A stretch of 64,000 bases of DNA from Lentibacter sp. (GCA_016744435.1 JADGEJ010000013.1:1-64000), one strand, 5' to 3'; shown: positions 44,198-58,284, numbered from the stretch's first letter. Notes: a model not told the origin generated them from the letters alone. Translations and numbers: made by a program.

Positions 44198-46648
44198 GTG
44201 TCTGAGTGGATTAGAAAAATGACGAGCAGAACAAAAGGCCCGGTACAGGGCTGTCACGAAAATATGAGCGGCTTGAAGCAAGTGAAAGCCTTTGTTTTCA
44301 TAGCTTTCTCCGTGGTTTTCCTAACCTTGGGTTCGTTTGCGGAAGCGCAAAATTACAGGTTTAGCTCTGTCGCGATTGAGGGCAACAAGCGTATCGAGTC
44401 GGGCACGATCCTGACTTATGCGGGAATCGCCCGGGGCCAGACTGTTTCTGCCGGGCAGTTGAACGAGGCTTATCAGCGTATTTTGGCCAGTGGCCTGTTT
44501 GAAAGTGTCGAGATTGTTCCGCAAGGCGGCAAGCTCAAGATCGTGGTGGTTGAATTCCCAACGATCAGCAGGATCAACTTTGAGGGCAACCAGCGGATCA
44601 AAGACGATGAATTGTCTGGGTTTATCAAGCTGAAGCCGCGGCTTGTCTACTCACCAACGCAAGCCGAACGTGACGCCGCAACGCTCACAGAGGCCTATGC
44701 ACAAAACGGCCGTCTGGCGGCTAGGGTTAGCCCAAAGATCATCCGCCGCTCTGACAACCGTGTCGACTTGGTGTTCGAGATTTTTGAAGGCAAAAACACC
44801 GAAGTTTCGCGCCTCAGCTTTGTCGGCAACCAAGTTTACTCTGACCGCCGTTTGCGCCGCGTTTTGGCCAGTAAACAGGCCGGTATTCTGCGTGCCCTGA
44901 TCCGTAAAGACACTTTTGTGGAAGACCGCCTGCAGTTTGACAGACAAGTCCTGCGCGACTTTTATCTTTCGCGTGGCTACGTTGATTTCCGCACAACGGC
45001 AGTTAACGCCGAGCTTGCCCGCGAGCGTGACGGCTATTTCGTGACCTTCAATGTGCAGGAAGGCCAACAGTTTAGCTTTGGCGAAATCACCACAACGAGC
45101 AATATCTCTGAAGTTGATTCCGATGAATACCAAGCCATTATCAAGGTTAAGTCCGGCACGGTTTATTCGCCCTCGCTGGTTGAAAACTCGATAGCACGGA
45201 TGGAACGTCTGGCGATCCGCAATGGCCAGCCGTTCTTGCGCGTTGAGCCACGCATCACCCGCAATGACCGCGACTTGACGCTGGATATCGAGTTTGTACT
45301 CAGCAAAGGCCCGCGGATTTTTGTCGAGCGGATTGATATTGAAGGCAATGCCACCACGCTTGACCGTGTTGTGCGCCGACAGTTCCGCGTGGCGGAAGGC
45401 GACCCGTTCAACCCGCGTGAAGTGCGTGAAAGCGCCGAACGCATCCGCGCACTTGGGTTCTTTGGCAAAGCCGACGTCAATGCCCGCGAAGGCTCTTCGC
45501 CCAACCACGTGATTGTTGATGTTGACGTTGAAGAGGCGACAACTGGGTCGCTGTCTTTTGGCGGCGCTTACTCAACAGACAACGGCTTTGGACTGGTTAT
45601 CCAGTATGCTGAAACCAACTTCCTCGGGCGCGGCCAAACACTGCGGTTCACAACCTCCGGTGCGACTGACAACAAAACATATGGCCTTTACTTCGCCGAG
45701 CCTGCCTTGCTGGGGCGCGACTTATTGTTCTTCTTCGATATCGGCATTGAGGACAATGACGGTCAGAATGTTGACTACGCGACAAGTGTGACGAAGTTTG
45801 CAACTGGTATAGCCTTCCCGCTCGGGAAACGTGCACGCTTGGGGCTTAACTATAAGTACACCGCGACAAAAATGACGGGTGACAACACCGACTGCGGCAC
45901 TGACGGCGCTGTCAACTGCTTGGGCACGTTGCTTCAAGGTGAGATTGCTCTTGGCCGCCGTGCGCAAAGCTCGCTCGGCTACACCTATCAGTTTGACTCG
46001 CGCAAAGAGAGCCTCAACCCTGATCGCGGGCTGCTGTTTGATTTCTCGCAAGATCTCGGCGGCTTAGGCGGTGACGACAAGTTCATCAAGACCCGAGCCA
46101 AGTTGACGGCTCAAACTAAGGTGTTCAATGACCAGATCACCCTGCGTGCTTCGCTAGCAGGCGGCGTTGTGTCATTCTCAAACTCTGGTCCTGGCAGTCG
46201 CGCGACTGACCGTTGGCTGTTTGGAGATGATATTGTTCGCGGCTTTACGCCAGATGGTATTGGCCCACGTGAGTATTATGGTGCTGACGCCCCCGACCCC
46301 GACAACCCCGCCCCCACCGACGCTTTGGCAGGCGTCACCAACAACGCTTTGGGCGGCAACTTGTTCGCAACGGCGCAGTTCGAGGCTCTGTTCCCGCTGG
46401 GCTTGCCAGAGGAATACGGGATTACTGGCGGTCTTTTCTACGATATCGGCAATGTTTGGGGCCTGGACAAAACTACTGGTGATAAATTTACTCTCTACGA
46501 GAGCGGTTCATGGCGGCATGTTGTCGGTGTTTCTGTGTTCTGGGACACGGCGATTGGCCCACTTCGGATGAACTTCTCAAAGGCGCTCAAAAAAGAAGCG
46601 CAAGACAAAGAACAGACGTTTGAGTTTACAATCTCAACCAAGTTCTAA
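44198..46648 (+). CDS. bamA: Outer membrane protein assembly factor BamA
   Basis: 816 residues from GTG 44198 (GGGG at six bases); ATG 44219 and ATG 44264 are alternatives, the last giving the neatest signal peptide (VFIAFSVVFLTLGSFAEAQ). Five POTRA domains span ~55-440 (first: FSSVAIEGNKRIESGTIL) and a 16-strand barrel follows, with ARLGLNYKYTATK and a C-terminal TFEFTISTKF ending in Phe as required for barrel insertion. It folds outer-membrane proteins. The stop is one base from the skp start. Confidence 0.95.
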   Translation: MSEWIRKMTSRTKGPVQGCHENMSGLKQVKAFVFIAFSVVFLTLGSFAEAQNYRFSSVAIEGNKRIESGTILTYAGIARGQTVSAGQLNEAYQRILASGLFESVEIVPQGGKLKIVVVEFPTISRINFEGNQRIKDDELSGFIKLKPRLVYSPTQAERDAATLTEAYAQNGRLAARVSPKIIRRSDNRVDLVFEIFEGKNTEVSRLSFVGNQVYSDRRLRRVLASKQAGILRALIRKDTFVEDRLQFDRQVLRDFYLSRGYVDFRTTAVNAELARERDGYFVTFNVQEGQQFSFGEITTTSNISEVDSDEYQAIIKVKSGTVYSPSLVENSIARMERLAIRNGQPFLRVEPRITRNDRDLTLDIEFVLSKGPRIFVERIDIEGNATTLDRVVRRQFRVAEGDPFNPREVRESAERIRALGFFGKADVNAREGSSPNHVIVDVDVEEATTGSLSFGGAYSTDNGFGLVIQYAETNFLGRGQTLRFTTSGATDNKTYGLYFAEPALLGRDLLFFFDIGIEDNDGQNVDYATSVTKFATGIAFPLGKRARLGLNYKYTATKMTGDNTDCGTDGAVNCLGTLLQGEIALGRRAQSSLGYTYQFDSRKESLNPDRGLLFDFSQDLGGLGGDDKFIKTRAKLTAQTKVFNDQITLRASLAGGVVSFSNSGPGSRATDRWLFGDDIVRGFTPDGIGPREYYGADAPDPDNPAPTDALAGVTNNALGGNLFATAQFEALFPLGLPEEYGITGGLFYDIGNVWGLDKTTGDKFTLYESGSWRHVVGVSVFWDTAIGPLRMNFSKALKKEAQDKEQTFEFTISTKF

Positions 46649-46649
46649 G

Positions 46650-47264
46650 ATGGCTTGGCTGCGCCTGTTTCAAGCTTTTGCAATCGCAACTTTTCTGGCG
46701 GTTCCTTTCCTTGGGGGGGGGGCTGCGGCGTTGGCTCAATCGCTTGGGAGCACACAGTCGGAAGTCTTGATCCTTGACCCAAACAGGCTTTTTGCCGAAA
46801 CCCTTTTTGGCAAGCGGATCACAGACGAGCTTGAAGCTGAGGGCCAAACTCTGAGCGAGGAAAACCGCAAGATCGAAGCGGAGCTGCGTCTCGAAGAGAA
46901 AGCCCTGACTGAAGCGCGCAAGGCCATGAGTCCAGAAGACTTTCGCGATGTTGCCTCGGCTTTTGACATCAAAGTACAGGGCATACGCCGTGAACGCCTG
47001 TCCAAGCTGCGGGCGCTTGATGTGAAGCGCGAAAACGCGCTGCAAGGGTTTCTCGGTGCAGCACAGGGCGCGCTGATTACGCTGATGCGCGAGCGCGAGG
47101 CCTCGGTTTTGCTCGATCTGCGCAGCGTCATTCTCCGTGACGGGGCGGTTGATATCACAGATGAAGCCGTGCTGAAGATCAATGAGGCCATTGGCACGGG
47201 TGAAAAATCTGACGGTAAGCGGCCCGCACCGCAGCAAGACGAGAGCGCAGCACCAGCCGATTAG
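46650..47264 (+). CDS. skp: OmpH/Skp-like periplasmic chaperone
   Basis: 204 residues from ATG 46650, one base after the bamA stop. Signal peptide ~1-30, whose Gly-Gly-Gly stretch is coded by an uninterrupted run of ten G (46713-46722). A long Glu/Lys/Arg-rich coiled coil (~60-150) is characteristic of Skp/OmpH, which holds unfolded outer-membrane proteins for BamA. The C-terminus is disordered and Ala/Asp-rich. Similarity to E. coli Skp is by architecture more than sequence. Confidence 0.8.
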   Translation: MAWLRLFQAFAIATFLAVPFLGGGAAALAQSLGSTQSEVLILDPNRLFAETLFGKRITDELEAEGQTLSEENRKIEAELRLEEKALTEARKAMSPEDFRDVASAFDIKVQGIRRERLSKLRALDVKRENALQGFLGAAQGALITLMREREASVLLDLRSVILRDGAVDITDEAVLKINEAIGTGEKSDGKRPAPQQDESAAPAD

Positions 47265-47356
47265 CCACTGGCAAACTATCGTCACGACTGCTGCAAATGC
47301 TTGTTCTGCCCAAGCAGGGTTGGTAGGACTGAGAAAACCAAACGAGAGGTCTTTTC

Positions 47357-47818
47357 ATGACTGAGCAGTTACAGCGCGCCGACATCGGCCTGATCCAACG
47401 CATTATTCCGCACCGCTACCCGTTCTTGCTGGTGGACCGCGTTGAAGACATTGACGGCACCAACTCGGCGCGTGGCATCAAGAACGTCACAATGAACGAG
47501 CCGCATTTTCAGGGCCACTTTCCGGGCAAGCCTATCATGCCGGGGGTGACGATCGTCGAAGCCATGGCGCAGACCGCTGCTGTCATGGTGGGTGTGGCGC
47601 TTGATATGGCTGACAAAGAGCTGTTGGTTTACTTCATGGCAATCGAGAAGTGCAAATTCCGCCGCATGGTCATCCCCGGGGATGTGCTGGAGATGAAGCT
47701 CACAACGCTGCGCGGCAAGCCCGGGGCCAAAGTCTGGCGCTTTGGCGGGGTTGCTACGGTTGAGGGCGAAATGGCTTGCGAAGTCGAGTTTACTGCGATG
47801 ATGGACCTGCCCAAGTGA
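47357..47818 (+). CDS. fabZ: 3-hydroxyacyl-ACP dehydratase FabZ
   Basis: 153-residue hotdog-fold protein: [17 protein letters not shown], catalytic His in [17 protein letters not shown] and Glu in [12 protein letters not shown]. Dehydrates 3-hydroxyacyl-ACP in fatty-acid synthesis and balances the supply of hydroxyacyl-ACP for lipid A. The stop overlaps the lpxA GTG as GTGA. Confidence 0.95.
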   Translation: MTEQLQRADIGLIQRIIPHRYPFLLVDRVEDIDGTNSARGIKNVTMNEPHFQGHFPGKPIMPGVTIVEAMAQTAAVMVGVALDMADKELLVYFMAIEKCKFRRMVIPGDVLEMKLTTLRGKPGAKVWRFGGVATVEGEMACEVEFTAMMDLPK

Positions 47819-48612
47819 GCAACATTCACCCCAGTATTCACCCCAGTGCCGTGATAGAAGAGGGCGCCAGTATAGGCGAGGGCTGTACTGTTGGCCCGTT
47901 TTGTCTGGTTGGCGCTGACGTGGTGCTGCGCGCTGGCGTTGAGCTTAAGAGTCACGTTGTTGTCACGGGCCAGACAGAGGTCGGCGAAGAAACCGTGATC
48001 TGGCCATTCTCCGTGATTGGCGAAGTGCCGCAAGATCTGAAGTTCAAGGGCGAAAAGACCGCGCTGAGCATCGGCAAGCGCAACCGTATTCGCGAGCATG
48101 TGACGATGAACACAGGCACGACGGGTGGTGGCGGTGTCACGCGCGTCGGCGACGACGGCTTGTTTATGGCTGGCTGTCACATTGCCCATGATGCGCAGGT
48201 TGGGAACCGTGTTGTTGTTGTCAACAACTCGGCCGTCGCTGGGCACTGTGTGATCGAGGATGATGTGATCATTGGCGGTCTTTGCGGCATTCACCAATGG
48301 GTGCGTATCGGGCAAGGGGCCATCATCGGCGCGCTGAGCATGGTGACAAATGATGTGATCCCGCATGGGCTTGTGCAAGGGCCACGTGGTGCGCTTGACG
48401 GGCTGAACCTTGTTGGCCTCAAACGCCGGGGTGTTGACCGCTCCGAGATAACGGCGCTCAGGGCGGCGTTCCAAATGCTCGCGCAGGGCGAAGGCGCGTT
48501 TCAAGAGCGCGCGCGCCGTTTGGGTGACGAAAGTGAAAGCCGCTATGTGCAACAGATCGTCGAGTTTGTGACTGGCGCGAGTGATCGCTCGTTCCTCACA
48601 CCGGAGCGCTAG
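47815..48612 (+). CDS. lpxA: UDP-N-acetylglucosamine acyltransferase
   Basis: 265 residues from GTG 47815. A left-handed beta-helix of hexapeptide repeats (~5-190), with the catalytic His in [14 protein letters not shown] and the typical C-terminal helical domain. First step of lipid A synthesis. The first residues [12 protein letters not shown] come from a perfect 12-bp duplication (47824-47847). Confidence 0.95.
   Translation: MSNIHPSIHPSAVIEEGASIGEGCTVGPFCLVGADVVLRAGVELKSHVVVTGQTEVGEETVIWPFSVIGEVPQDLKFKGEKTALSIGKRNRIREHVTMNTGTTGGGGVTRVGDDGLFMAGCHIAHDAQVGNRVVVVNNSAVAGHCVIEDDVIIGGLCGIHQWVRIGQGAIIGALSMVTNDVIPHGLVQGPRGALDGLNLVGLKRRGVDRSEITALRAAFQMLAQGEGAFQERARRLGDESESRYVQQIVEFVTGASDRSFLTPER
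47824..47847. repeat. 12-bp duplication at the start of lpxA
   Basis: Two perfect copies of ATTCACCCCAGT, encoding IHPS twice, at codons 4-11 of lpxA. Confidence 0.8.
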
Positions 48613-48615
48613 GCC

Positions 48616-49491
48616 TTGCTGGCGCTTGTCGCGGGCCGTGGGGCTTTGCCAAAGCTGATAGCAGAGACACAGCCTGAGCGCCCGCTTGTTTGCGCGCTTG
48701 AGGGCAACGCGCCGCAGATCACGGCTGACATAACTTTTCGGCTAGAAACACTTGGTAGCCTGCTCTTGGAGCTTGGTAAGCGCGGCGTGACTGACGTTTG
48801 CTTTTGCGGCGCCATAGACAGGCCCGCCGTTGACCCAAGCAAGCTTGACGCGGAGACCATGCCGCTGGTGCCGATCTTCATGGAAGCGCTGCAAAAAGGC
48901 GACGATGGCGCTTTGCGGGCTGCAATGGGGATATTCGAGAAGACAGGTTTTATCATCCGCGCGGCGAACGAGCTAATGCCCGATCTCACGCTTGCGGCGA
49001 GTATCCCGACGAAAACAAAGCCTGAAGCCCGCCATGAGGCCGATGCGCAGCTTGGCGATAGCGTGATTGCAGAGATGGGCGAGGCCGACTTGGGGCAGGC
49101 CTGTGTTTTGCGTGCAGGCGAAGTGCTGGCGCGCGAAGACGATGCGGGCACAGACGCGATGCTGGCGAAGTTTGCGGAAGACTATGAGGCGTCATTTTTG
49201 AGTGCCGACCCTGTGGAGTGGGCGCTTGACGCGATCCAAGACTGGATCAACGGCCCACATGAAACGGGGGCAAAAGCGGCAGACGGAGCGATCCTGTTTA
49301 AAGCGCCAAAGCCTGAGCAGGACTTGCGCGTCGACATGCCGACAATCGGCCCGGCAACGGCGATGAAGGCCGCCGAGGCGGGGCTTGATGGAATCGTTAT
49401 CAAAGCAGGAAAGGTTCTGGTCGTTGATCAAGAGCACGTGCTCAAGATCCTTGATGCCATGGGCATGTTCCTTTGGGTGAGGCAGCCCTGA
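48616..49491 (+). CDS. lpxI: UDP-2,3-diacylglucosamine pyrophosphatase LpxI
   Basis: 291 residues from TTG 48616. Matches the LpxI (DUF1009) family: LALVAGRGALPKLIAE at the N-terminus, CFCGAIDRPAVDPSKLD, and the C-terminal KAAEAGLDGIVIKAGKVLV. It produces lipid X and UMP, replacing LpxH in many alphaproteobacteria. The stop overlaps the lpxB ATG as TGATG. Confidence 0.92.
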   Translation: MLALVAGRGALPKLIAETQPERPLVCALEGNAPQITADITFRLETLGSLLLELGKRGVTDVCFCGAIDRPAVDPSKLDAETMPLVPIFMEALQKGDDGALRAAMGIFEKTGFIIRAANELMPDLTLAASIPTKTKPEARHEADAQLGDSVIAEMGEADLGQACVLRAGEVLAREDDAGTDAMLAKFAEDYEASFLSADPVEWALDAIQDWINGPHETGAKAADGAILFKAPKPEQDLRVDMPTIGPATAMKAAEAGLDGIVIKAGKVLVVDQEHVLKILDAMGMFLWVRQP

Positions 49492-50621
49492 TGCGGGTGT
49501 TCATCATCGCTGGTGAGGCCTCAGGCGACAAGCTTGGTGCTGCGGTGATGGCGGGGTTGAAAAGCTTGCGCGATGATGTTGAGTTTATCGGTGTTGGCGG
49601 CGCGGGCATGGCGGAGCAGGGGCTTGAGAGCCTGTTCCCGATGGATGAGCTCAGCGTCATGGGCCTTGTAGAAGTCTTGCCGAAGTATCGCCATTTGGTG
49701 CGCCGTAAGAACCAGATGATCGAGGCTGTCTTGGCCGCCAAACCTGACGTTTTACTCACCATAGATAGCCCGGATTTTTGCAAGCGCGTGGCCAAAGGCG
49801 TGAAGGCGCAGAGCAACATCAAGACTGTGCACTATGTTGCGCCCTCTGTCTGGGCGTGGCGGCCCAAGCGGGCGCAGAAAATGGCGGGGTTCATTGATAA
49901 GGTGCTGACATTGCTGCCTTTTGAGCCGCCGCTCATGCAAGCCGCAGGAATGGACGCAGAATTTGTTGGCCACCCTGTTGTTGCCGAGCCAGAGGCGACG
50001 GTTGCTGACATCGCCGCGTTTCGTGCGCGTCACGCACTTGGTGAGCGCCCGCTGATGTTGGTGTTGCCCGGCTCGCGCATGGGCGAGGTTTCCCGCCTCT
50101 CCGAGCGCTTTGCAAAAACCACTCAGGCGGTACTCAAGGCTAGGCCCGACATAGTGCCCGTTGTTGTAATGGCCGAGGCTGTGCGTGGCTATTTTACCGA
50201 GACAGAAGCACTTTGGCCAGAAGGCACGCTATTCGTGGCGCCAGAAGACGCCACCGAGAAACGCGCTGCTTTCGCGGCGGCTGACGTGGCCTTGGCCGCC
50301 TCTGGCACCGTGTCGCTTGAGCTGGCCGCTGCGCGCACTCCGATGGTGATCGGATATGATATGGCTTGGCTCAGCCGCATGATCATGCCGCGTTTGATGC
50401 TCATCGACACAGTCACACTGGTGAATCTTGTCAGCGAGAGCCGGACAGTGCCCGAGTTTATCGGCAAGGCCTGTCAGGCTGCGCCAATGGCTGAGGCGGT
50501 GTTGCAAGCGCTGGCCGACCCGAGTGTGCAGCACAATGCTATGGACACGACTATGCAACGCCTTGGGCGCGGCGGCGAAGACCCGGGGCTAAGGGCGGCA
50601 AAGGCCGTTTTGAGCGCTTAG
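49491..50621 (+). CDS. lpxB: Lipid-A-disaccharide synthase
   Basis: 376 residues from ATG 49491. GT-B glycosyltransferase with [46 protein letters not shown] and [14 protein letters not shown]. Joins lipid X to UDP-diacylglucosamine. Last gene of the lipid A cluster; its final bases overlap the convergent mnmA end by four bases. Confidence 0.95.
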   Translation: MRVFIIAGEASGDKLGAAVMAGLKSLRDDVEFIGVGGAGMAEQGLESLFPMDELSVMGLVEVLPKYRHLVRRKNQMIEAVLAAKPDVLLTIDSPDFCKRVAKGVKAQSNIKTVHYVAPSVWAWRPKRAQKMAGFIDKVLTLLPFEPPLMQAAGMDAEFVGHPVVAEPEATVADIAAFRARHALGERPLMLVLPGSRMGEVSRLSERFAKTTQAVLKARPDIVPVVVMAEAVRGYFTETEALWPEGTLFVAPEDATEKRAAFAAADVALAASGTVSLELAAARTPMVIGYDMAWLSRMIMPRLMLIDTVTLVNLVSESRTVPEFIGKACQAAPMAEAVLQALADPSVQHNAMDTTMQRLGRGGEDPGLRAAKAVLSA

Positions 50622-51778
50622 GCCTTGGTGATCCAACCACCGCCGAAAATCCGACTGCCTTCAAGGGCGTAGAACACGCAGGCCTGGCCTGGGCTCACGC
50701 CTTCTTCGGGGTTGAGCAGCTCGATTTCGGCAGTCGTTGGCCCTGTGGCGCGCAAAATTGCCTCACGCGGTGGGCGGGTTGAGCGGACTTTGACGCCGAT
50801 CCTGCGCTCAGCCACGTTTTCAAACGGCTCATCGCCCAGCCAGTTGATCTCCTGAACCGGAATAACCCGTGTCGCCAGCGCCTCTTTGGGGCCAACGATG
50901 ACTTGTTTTTTGTCGACATCAAGCTTCACCACAAACAATGGGTCGGCCATGCCGCCGATGCCAAGCCCGCGGCGCTGCCCGATGGTGTAGTGCAAAACGC
51001 CGCCGTGTTGGCCAAGTACATTTCCCTCCATATCAACGATATCGCCGGGTTCGGCCGCGCCGGGGCGCAGCTTTTCGATGACGGCTGCGTAGTCGCCGTT
51101 GGGCACAAAGCAGATGTCTTGGCTGTCGGGTTTGTTGGCAACCTTCAGGCCATATTTCGCCGCCAAGGCGCGGGTCGCGTCCTTTGAGGGCAAGTGGCCC
51201 AGCGGGAAGCGCAGGTAGTCGAGTTGTTCGGCTGTTGTTGAGAACAGGAAGTAGCTCTGGTCGCGGTTTGCGTCGGTGGCCGAGTGCAGCTCTGGGCCGT
51301 TATCTCCTTGTTTACGTTGTATATAATGCCCTGTTGCCATGCAGTCGGCGTCAAGGTCACGCGCCGTTCCGAGCAGGTCTTTGAACTTCACCCGCTCGTT
51401 GCAGCGGATGCAAGGCACGGGCGTTGCACCGCCTAAATAGCTATCGGCGAACTCGTCAATCACGGCATCCTTAAAAATGTTCTCATAATCCAGAACGTAA
51501 TGCGGGAATCCCATTTCTTCTGCCACGCGGCGCGCATCGTGGATGTCTATCCCCGCGCAGCAAGCGCCAGACTTGGCCAGCGCTGCGCCGTGATCGTAGA
51601 GCTGAAGCGTCACGCCGATCACGTCATAGCCTTCCTCTGCGAGCATCGCGGCCACAACCGACGAATCAACACCACCTGACATTGCCACAACAACGCGCGT
51701 GTCAGCAGGGGCTTTGGCAAAGCCCAGTGAGTTCAATTGTGAGTTCAATTGTGAGTTCAATTTGGTCGTGGTCGTCAT
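50618..51778 (-). CDS. mnmA: tRNA-specific 2-thiouridylase MnmA
   Basis: 386 residues. PP-loop [15 protein letters not shown] near residue 33, catalytic cysteines in [11 protein letters not shown] and [12 protein letters not shown]. It thiolates U34 of Glu, Gln and Lys tRNAs. The N-terminus carries an extra [19 protein letters not shown] leader, where LNSQ units come from a 12-bp tandem repeat (51728-51763); true homologues begin nearer the PP-loop, so the leader is dispensable-looking. Confidence 0.93.
   Translation of the reverse strand: MTTTTKLNSQLNSQLNSLGFAKAPADTRVVVAMSGGVDSSVVAAMLAEEGYDVIGVTLQLYDHGAALAKSGACCAGIDIHDARRVAEEMGFPHYVLDYENIFKDAVIDEFADSYLGGATPVPCIRCNERVKFKDLLGTARDLDADCMATGHYIQRKQGDNGPELHSATDANRDQSYFLFSTTAEQLDYLRFPLGHLPSKDATRALAAKYGLKVANKPDSQDICFVPNGDYAAVIEKLRPGAAEPGDIVDMEGNVLGQHGGVLHYTIGQRRGLGIGGMADPLFVVKLDVDKKQVIVGPKEALATRVIPVQEINWLGDEPFENVAERRIGVKVRSTRPPREAILRATGPTTAEIELLNPEEGVSPGQACVFYALEGSRIFGGGWITKA
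51728..51763. repeat. 12-bp tandem repeat in the mnmA leader
   Basis: Exactly three perfect copies of GTGAGTTCAATT, coding LNSQ repeats on the minus strand at residues ~6-17 of MnmA. Confidence 0.9.
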
Positions 51779-51897
51779 GGCGCGCTCCGAAAGGTCTGAA
51801 GAAATATAGGAAAATCCTACTTATTCTCAAGGGCCGGCTTCATCCAGCGTTAAACCCCTAACTCCAATGTATAGGGGTCTCGCTAAGGATAGATGTG

Positions 51898-52176
51898 ATG
51901 TATCTGAAGAAAGTCGAAGGTCCAAGGGCAGTTCGCCTGCCCGATGGTCAGGTGATAACGCGGGCAGATTTGCCTGAAAGTGGCACCCAGCGTTGGGTTG
52001 CCAGCCGCAAAGCGCTTGTGGTGCGGGCTGTTCTTTACGGGCTGATCACCCAGGCAGAGGCCATGAAAACCTATGGCATCAGCGATGAAGAATTTTTTGA
52101 ATGGGTTAGTGCCGTGCGTGCCCATGGCGATAAGGGTTTGAAAGCGACGTTGGTTCAGAAATTGAAACAATCATAG
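51898..52176 (+). CDS. sciP: CtrA inhibitor SciP
   Basis: 92 residues (DUF1153 family) from ATG 51898; a GTG one codon earlier is possible. Motif EGPRAVRLPDGQVITRADLP and a helix-turn-helix region VLYGLITQAEAMKTYGISDEEFFEW. In Caulobacter SciP binds CtrA at its promoters and blocks transcription after S phase. Here it is 96 bp upstream of ctrA on the same strand, which would let the pair share control. Confidence 0.93.
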   Translation: MYLKKVEGPRAVRLPDGQVITRADLPESGTQRWVASRKALVVRAVLYGLITQAEAMKTYGISDEEFFEWVSAVRAHGDKGLKATLVQKLKQS

Positions 52177-52203
52177 GTTGTATATTGGAAAATTTTAGTT
52201 ATG

Positions 52204-52219
52204 GTAACGTGTAGTTAAC
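52204..52219 (+). promoter_or_regulatory. CtrA-type box in front of ctrA
   Basis: GTAA-N7-TTAAC matches eight of nine consensus positions, 54 bp before the ctrA ATG. It fits the autoregulation known for ctrA in Caulobacter. Confidence 0.55.
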
Positions 52220-52272
52220 TAATTTTGTTCACGTTTAATTCTAATGAAAGCCAATTTGCGGAGACTTACCTA

Positions 52273-52989
52273 ATGCGTGTGCTTCTTGTTGAAGACGATC
52301 CTACGGCATCCAAAAGCATCGAGATGATGCTGACGCATGCCAACCTCAATGTTTACACGACAGATATGGGCGAAGAGGGCATCGACCTTGCCAAGCTCTA
52401 TGACTACGATCTGATCCTGCTGGATTTGGGGCTGCCTGACATGAACGGCCATGAAGTCTTACGGCAACTACGCCTTGCCAAGGTGGACACCCCTATTTTG
52501 ATCTTGTCGGGCTCTGACGATACTGACAACAAAATCAAAGGCTTCGGCTTTGGCGCGGATGACTACCTGACCAAACCGTTCCACCGCGAAGAGCTTGTGG
52601 CGCGTATCCACGCGATCATCCGACGCTCAAAAGGGCACTCACAATCAATCATCAAAACTGGCAAAATCAATGTCAACCTTGATGCCAAGACAGTTGAAGC
52701 CGGTGGCAGCCCTGTGCACCTAACGGGCAAAGAATACCAGATGCTTGAGCTCTTGAGCCTGCGCAAGGGTACCACGCTCACCAAAGAGATGTTCCTCAAC
52801 CATCTTTATGGCGGCATGGACGAGCCTGAGCTGAAGATCATTGATGTCTTTATCTGTAAGCTGCGCAAGAAGCTGGCCAATGCAACAGACGGCGACAACT
52901 ACATCGAAACCGTTTGGGGCCGGGGATATGTGCTGCGTGATCCGCAGCCAAACACGCTTGAAGACGCTCCGATGGCGATCGGTGCATAG
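52273..52989 (+). CDS. ctrA: Cell-cycle response regulator CtrA
   Basis: 238 residues from ATG 52273 (GGAG upstream; frame open from 52225). OmpR-type regulator: receiver domain with phospho-acceptor Asp51 in [13 protein letters not shown], Lys in [11 protein letters not shown], and a C-terminal winged helix with [17 protein letters not shown] and [11 protein letters not shown]. Master regulator of cell cycle, motility and, in roseobacters, gene-transfer agents. Confidence 0.97.
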   Translation: MRVLLVEDDPTASKSIEMMLTHANLNVYTTDMGEEGIDLAKLYDYDLILLDLGLPDMNGHEVLRQLRLAKVDTPILILSGSDDTDNKIKGFGFGADDYLTKPFHREELVARIHAIIRRSKGHSQSIIKTGKINVNLDAKTVEAGGSPVHLTGKEYQMLELLSLRKGTTLTKEMFLNHLYGGMDEPELKIIDVFICKLRKKLANATDGDNYIETVWGRGYVLRDPQPNTLEDAPMAIGA

Positions 52990-53047
52990 CTCCTTGCTCT
53001 AAGCGGGCCTTTTGACAGCGGCTCTCGCGGAATGTTCCTCCAGATTT

Positions 53048-53078
53048 GCGCATCGGCTTTGCCGGTGCGCTTTTCTTT
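53048..53078 (+). terminator. Rho-independent terminator of ctrA
   Basis: Stem GCGCATCGGC (53048-53057) / GCCGGTGCGC (53061-53070) with one G-U pair, TTT loop, followed by TTTTCTTT. It lies 59 bp after the ctrA stop. Confidence 0.75.
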
Positions 53079-53152
53079 GAACTGGGCTCTTGGAAGCTCA
53101 GTTCGGTATTGCTCGTCACGAGACAAGCAGGCAAAATCGGTTTTCCTGCTAG

Positions 53153-57381
<4,229 letters not shown>

Positions 57382-57432
57382 GGGGTCTCGTCAAATTAAG
57401 TTCACAAATGTTCCAAAATACTTCTTTACTTT

Positions 57433-57453
57433 TTGTTCACCAGGTGAGAACAA
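57433..57453. promoter_or_regulatory. Inverted repeat upstream of the 40-residue gene
   Basis: TTGTTC (57433-57438) and GAACAA (57448-57453) are arranged symmetrically, with CACC/GGTG continuing the symmetry inward, 40 bp before the small gene. Operator-like; not a match to the alphaproteobacterial SOS box, which is a direct repeat. Confidence 0.35.
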
Positions 57454-57492
57454 AGGTGCAACAAGAGAACAAAACGTATGCAGGAGCCACCC

Positions 57493-57615
57493 ATGATCAA
57501 AGATGTCAAAACCGCTATCGCCCGGTCACAATCTACACTGCTCGCAGATGCGATCGGAGCGTTTGCTTTGATGACAATCCTGCTGGTGGCTCTGCATATC
57601 CCTAACCTGACTTAA
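57493..57615 (+). CDS. Small single-pass membrane protein (40 residues)
   Basis: ATG 57493 preceded by CAGGAG at good spacing; an in-frame ATG at 57478 would add five residues. A polar N-terminus with Lys/Arg is followed by one hydrophobic segment (ADAIGAFALMTILLVALHI) and a short tail. No family recognised. It stands alone between recG and a structured RNA-like region. Confidence 0.6.
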   Translation: MIKDVKTAIARSQSTLLADAIGAFALMTILLVALHIPNLT

Positions 57616-57624
57616 CCCTTTTAC

Positions 57625-57672
57625 AGTTTTCTGCCCAGTTTTCTGCCCAGTTTTCTGCCCCGTTTTCTGCCC
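57625..57672. repeat. 12-bp tandem repeat after the 40-residue gene
   Basis: Four copies of AGTTTTCTGCCC (the fourth with one change) in non-coding DNA starting ten bases after the small gene's stop. Confidence 0.9.
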
Positions 57673-57736
57673 CGTGTGTTTTACCTGTGGTCCGGCGCAT
57701 CTGTCCCAAACTTTAGCGCCCGATGACAAACCTGCC

Positions 57737-57842
57737 TGTCCGAACTTAATAGGGTCTGCCTCTTCTTTCCCTGATATTGATCACAGGTTGTTCCGGACAC
57801 ACGCACTTGCCGCCGCCTCGAAAGAGTGCGGCGGTTTTTTTT
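57737..57842 (+). ncRNA. Candidate small RNA with terminator
   Basis: The non-coding stretch folds into a first stem TGTCCGAAC (57737-57745) with GTTCCGGACA (57790-57799), one bulged base, enclosing a pyrimidine-rich loop (CCTCTTCTTTCCC). A canonical terminator follows at 57810-57842. No open frame is supported. It could instead be the 3' UTR of the 40-residue gene. No known RNA family is recognised. Confidence 0.4.
57810..57842 (+). terminator. Strong Rho-independent terminator
   Basis: Stem CCGCCGC (57810-57816) / GCGGCGG (57828-57834) followed by eight T. It ends transcripts coming from the 40-residue gene or the candidate small RNA, and abuts the stop codon of the convergent scaffold gene. 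Confidence 0.85.
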
Positions 57843-58284
57843 AGGTACTGCCTGCGTCGTCGAGGGCGTCGAGCGTGGCGTCAAGGCAAAGCATGATAGA
57901 AGCATGGCGGTTTTTATAGGCGCGCGCGGGTAGCAAAACTTCTAAGCCTGCGAACGGTGCTGCCGGCACGGGGCCGTCATCCTTGAGCATGGCAAGCATT
58001 TCGCGCTGCGCTTTGAGCAGGTCTGCTCGCGTGAGGCCGAGCACATTTGCGCCCACAACAGAAGCCGCGGCCTGACCAAGGGCACAGGCCTTAACATCTT
58101 GACCAAACTGCGTAATCTTGCCGTTCTCGCAGGTGATGTCGACAGTCACAGTCGAGCCGCAGAGAGGCGCGCGTTTGTGGGCGCTGCCTTGCGGATTTTC
58201 GAGCCGCTCAAGATGCGGGATATCAGCCGCCAGTGCGAGGATGCGGGCGGAATAGAGCTTGATCAGATCGGCTTCGTTACTCAT
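57841..58284 (-). CDS. NifU/IscU-like iron-sulfur scaffold protein
   Basis: 147 residues from ATG 58284 (frame open to 58323). It has the three conserved scaffold cysteines: PLCGSTVTVDI, CENGKI region and KACALGQAAASVVG. The N-terminal SNEADLIKLYSARILALAADIPHLERL matches the short SufU-like alphaproteobacterial group. The ligand pattern fits a cluster-assembly scaffold; the system it serves (SUF) is not in this window. Confidence 0.8.
   Translation of the reverse strand: MSNEADLIKLYSARILALAADIPHLERLENPQGSAHKRAPLCGSTVTVDITCENGKITQFGQDVKACALGQAAASVVGANVLGLTRADLLKAQREMLAMLKDDGPVPAAPFAGLEVLLPARAYKNRHASIMLCLDATLDALDDAGST

Noticed and set aside
57398..57412. SOS-box-like GTTC...GTTC after recG
   Set aside because: Spacing is six bases; the alphaproteobacterial LexA site requires seven.
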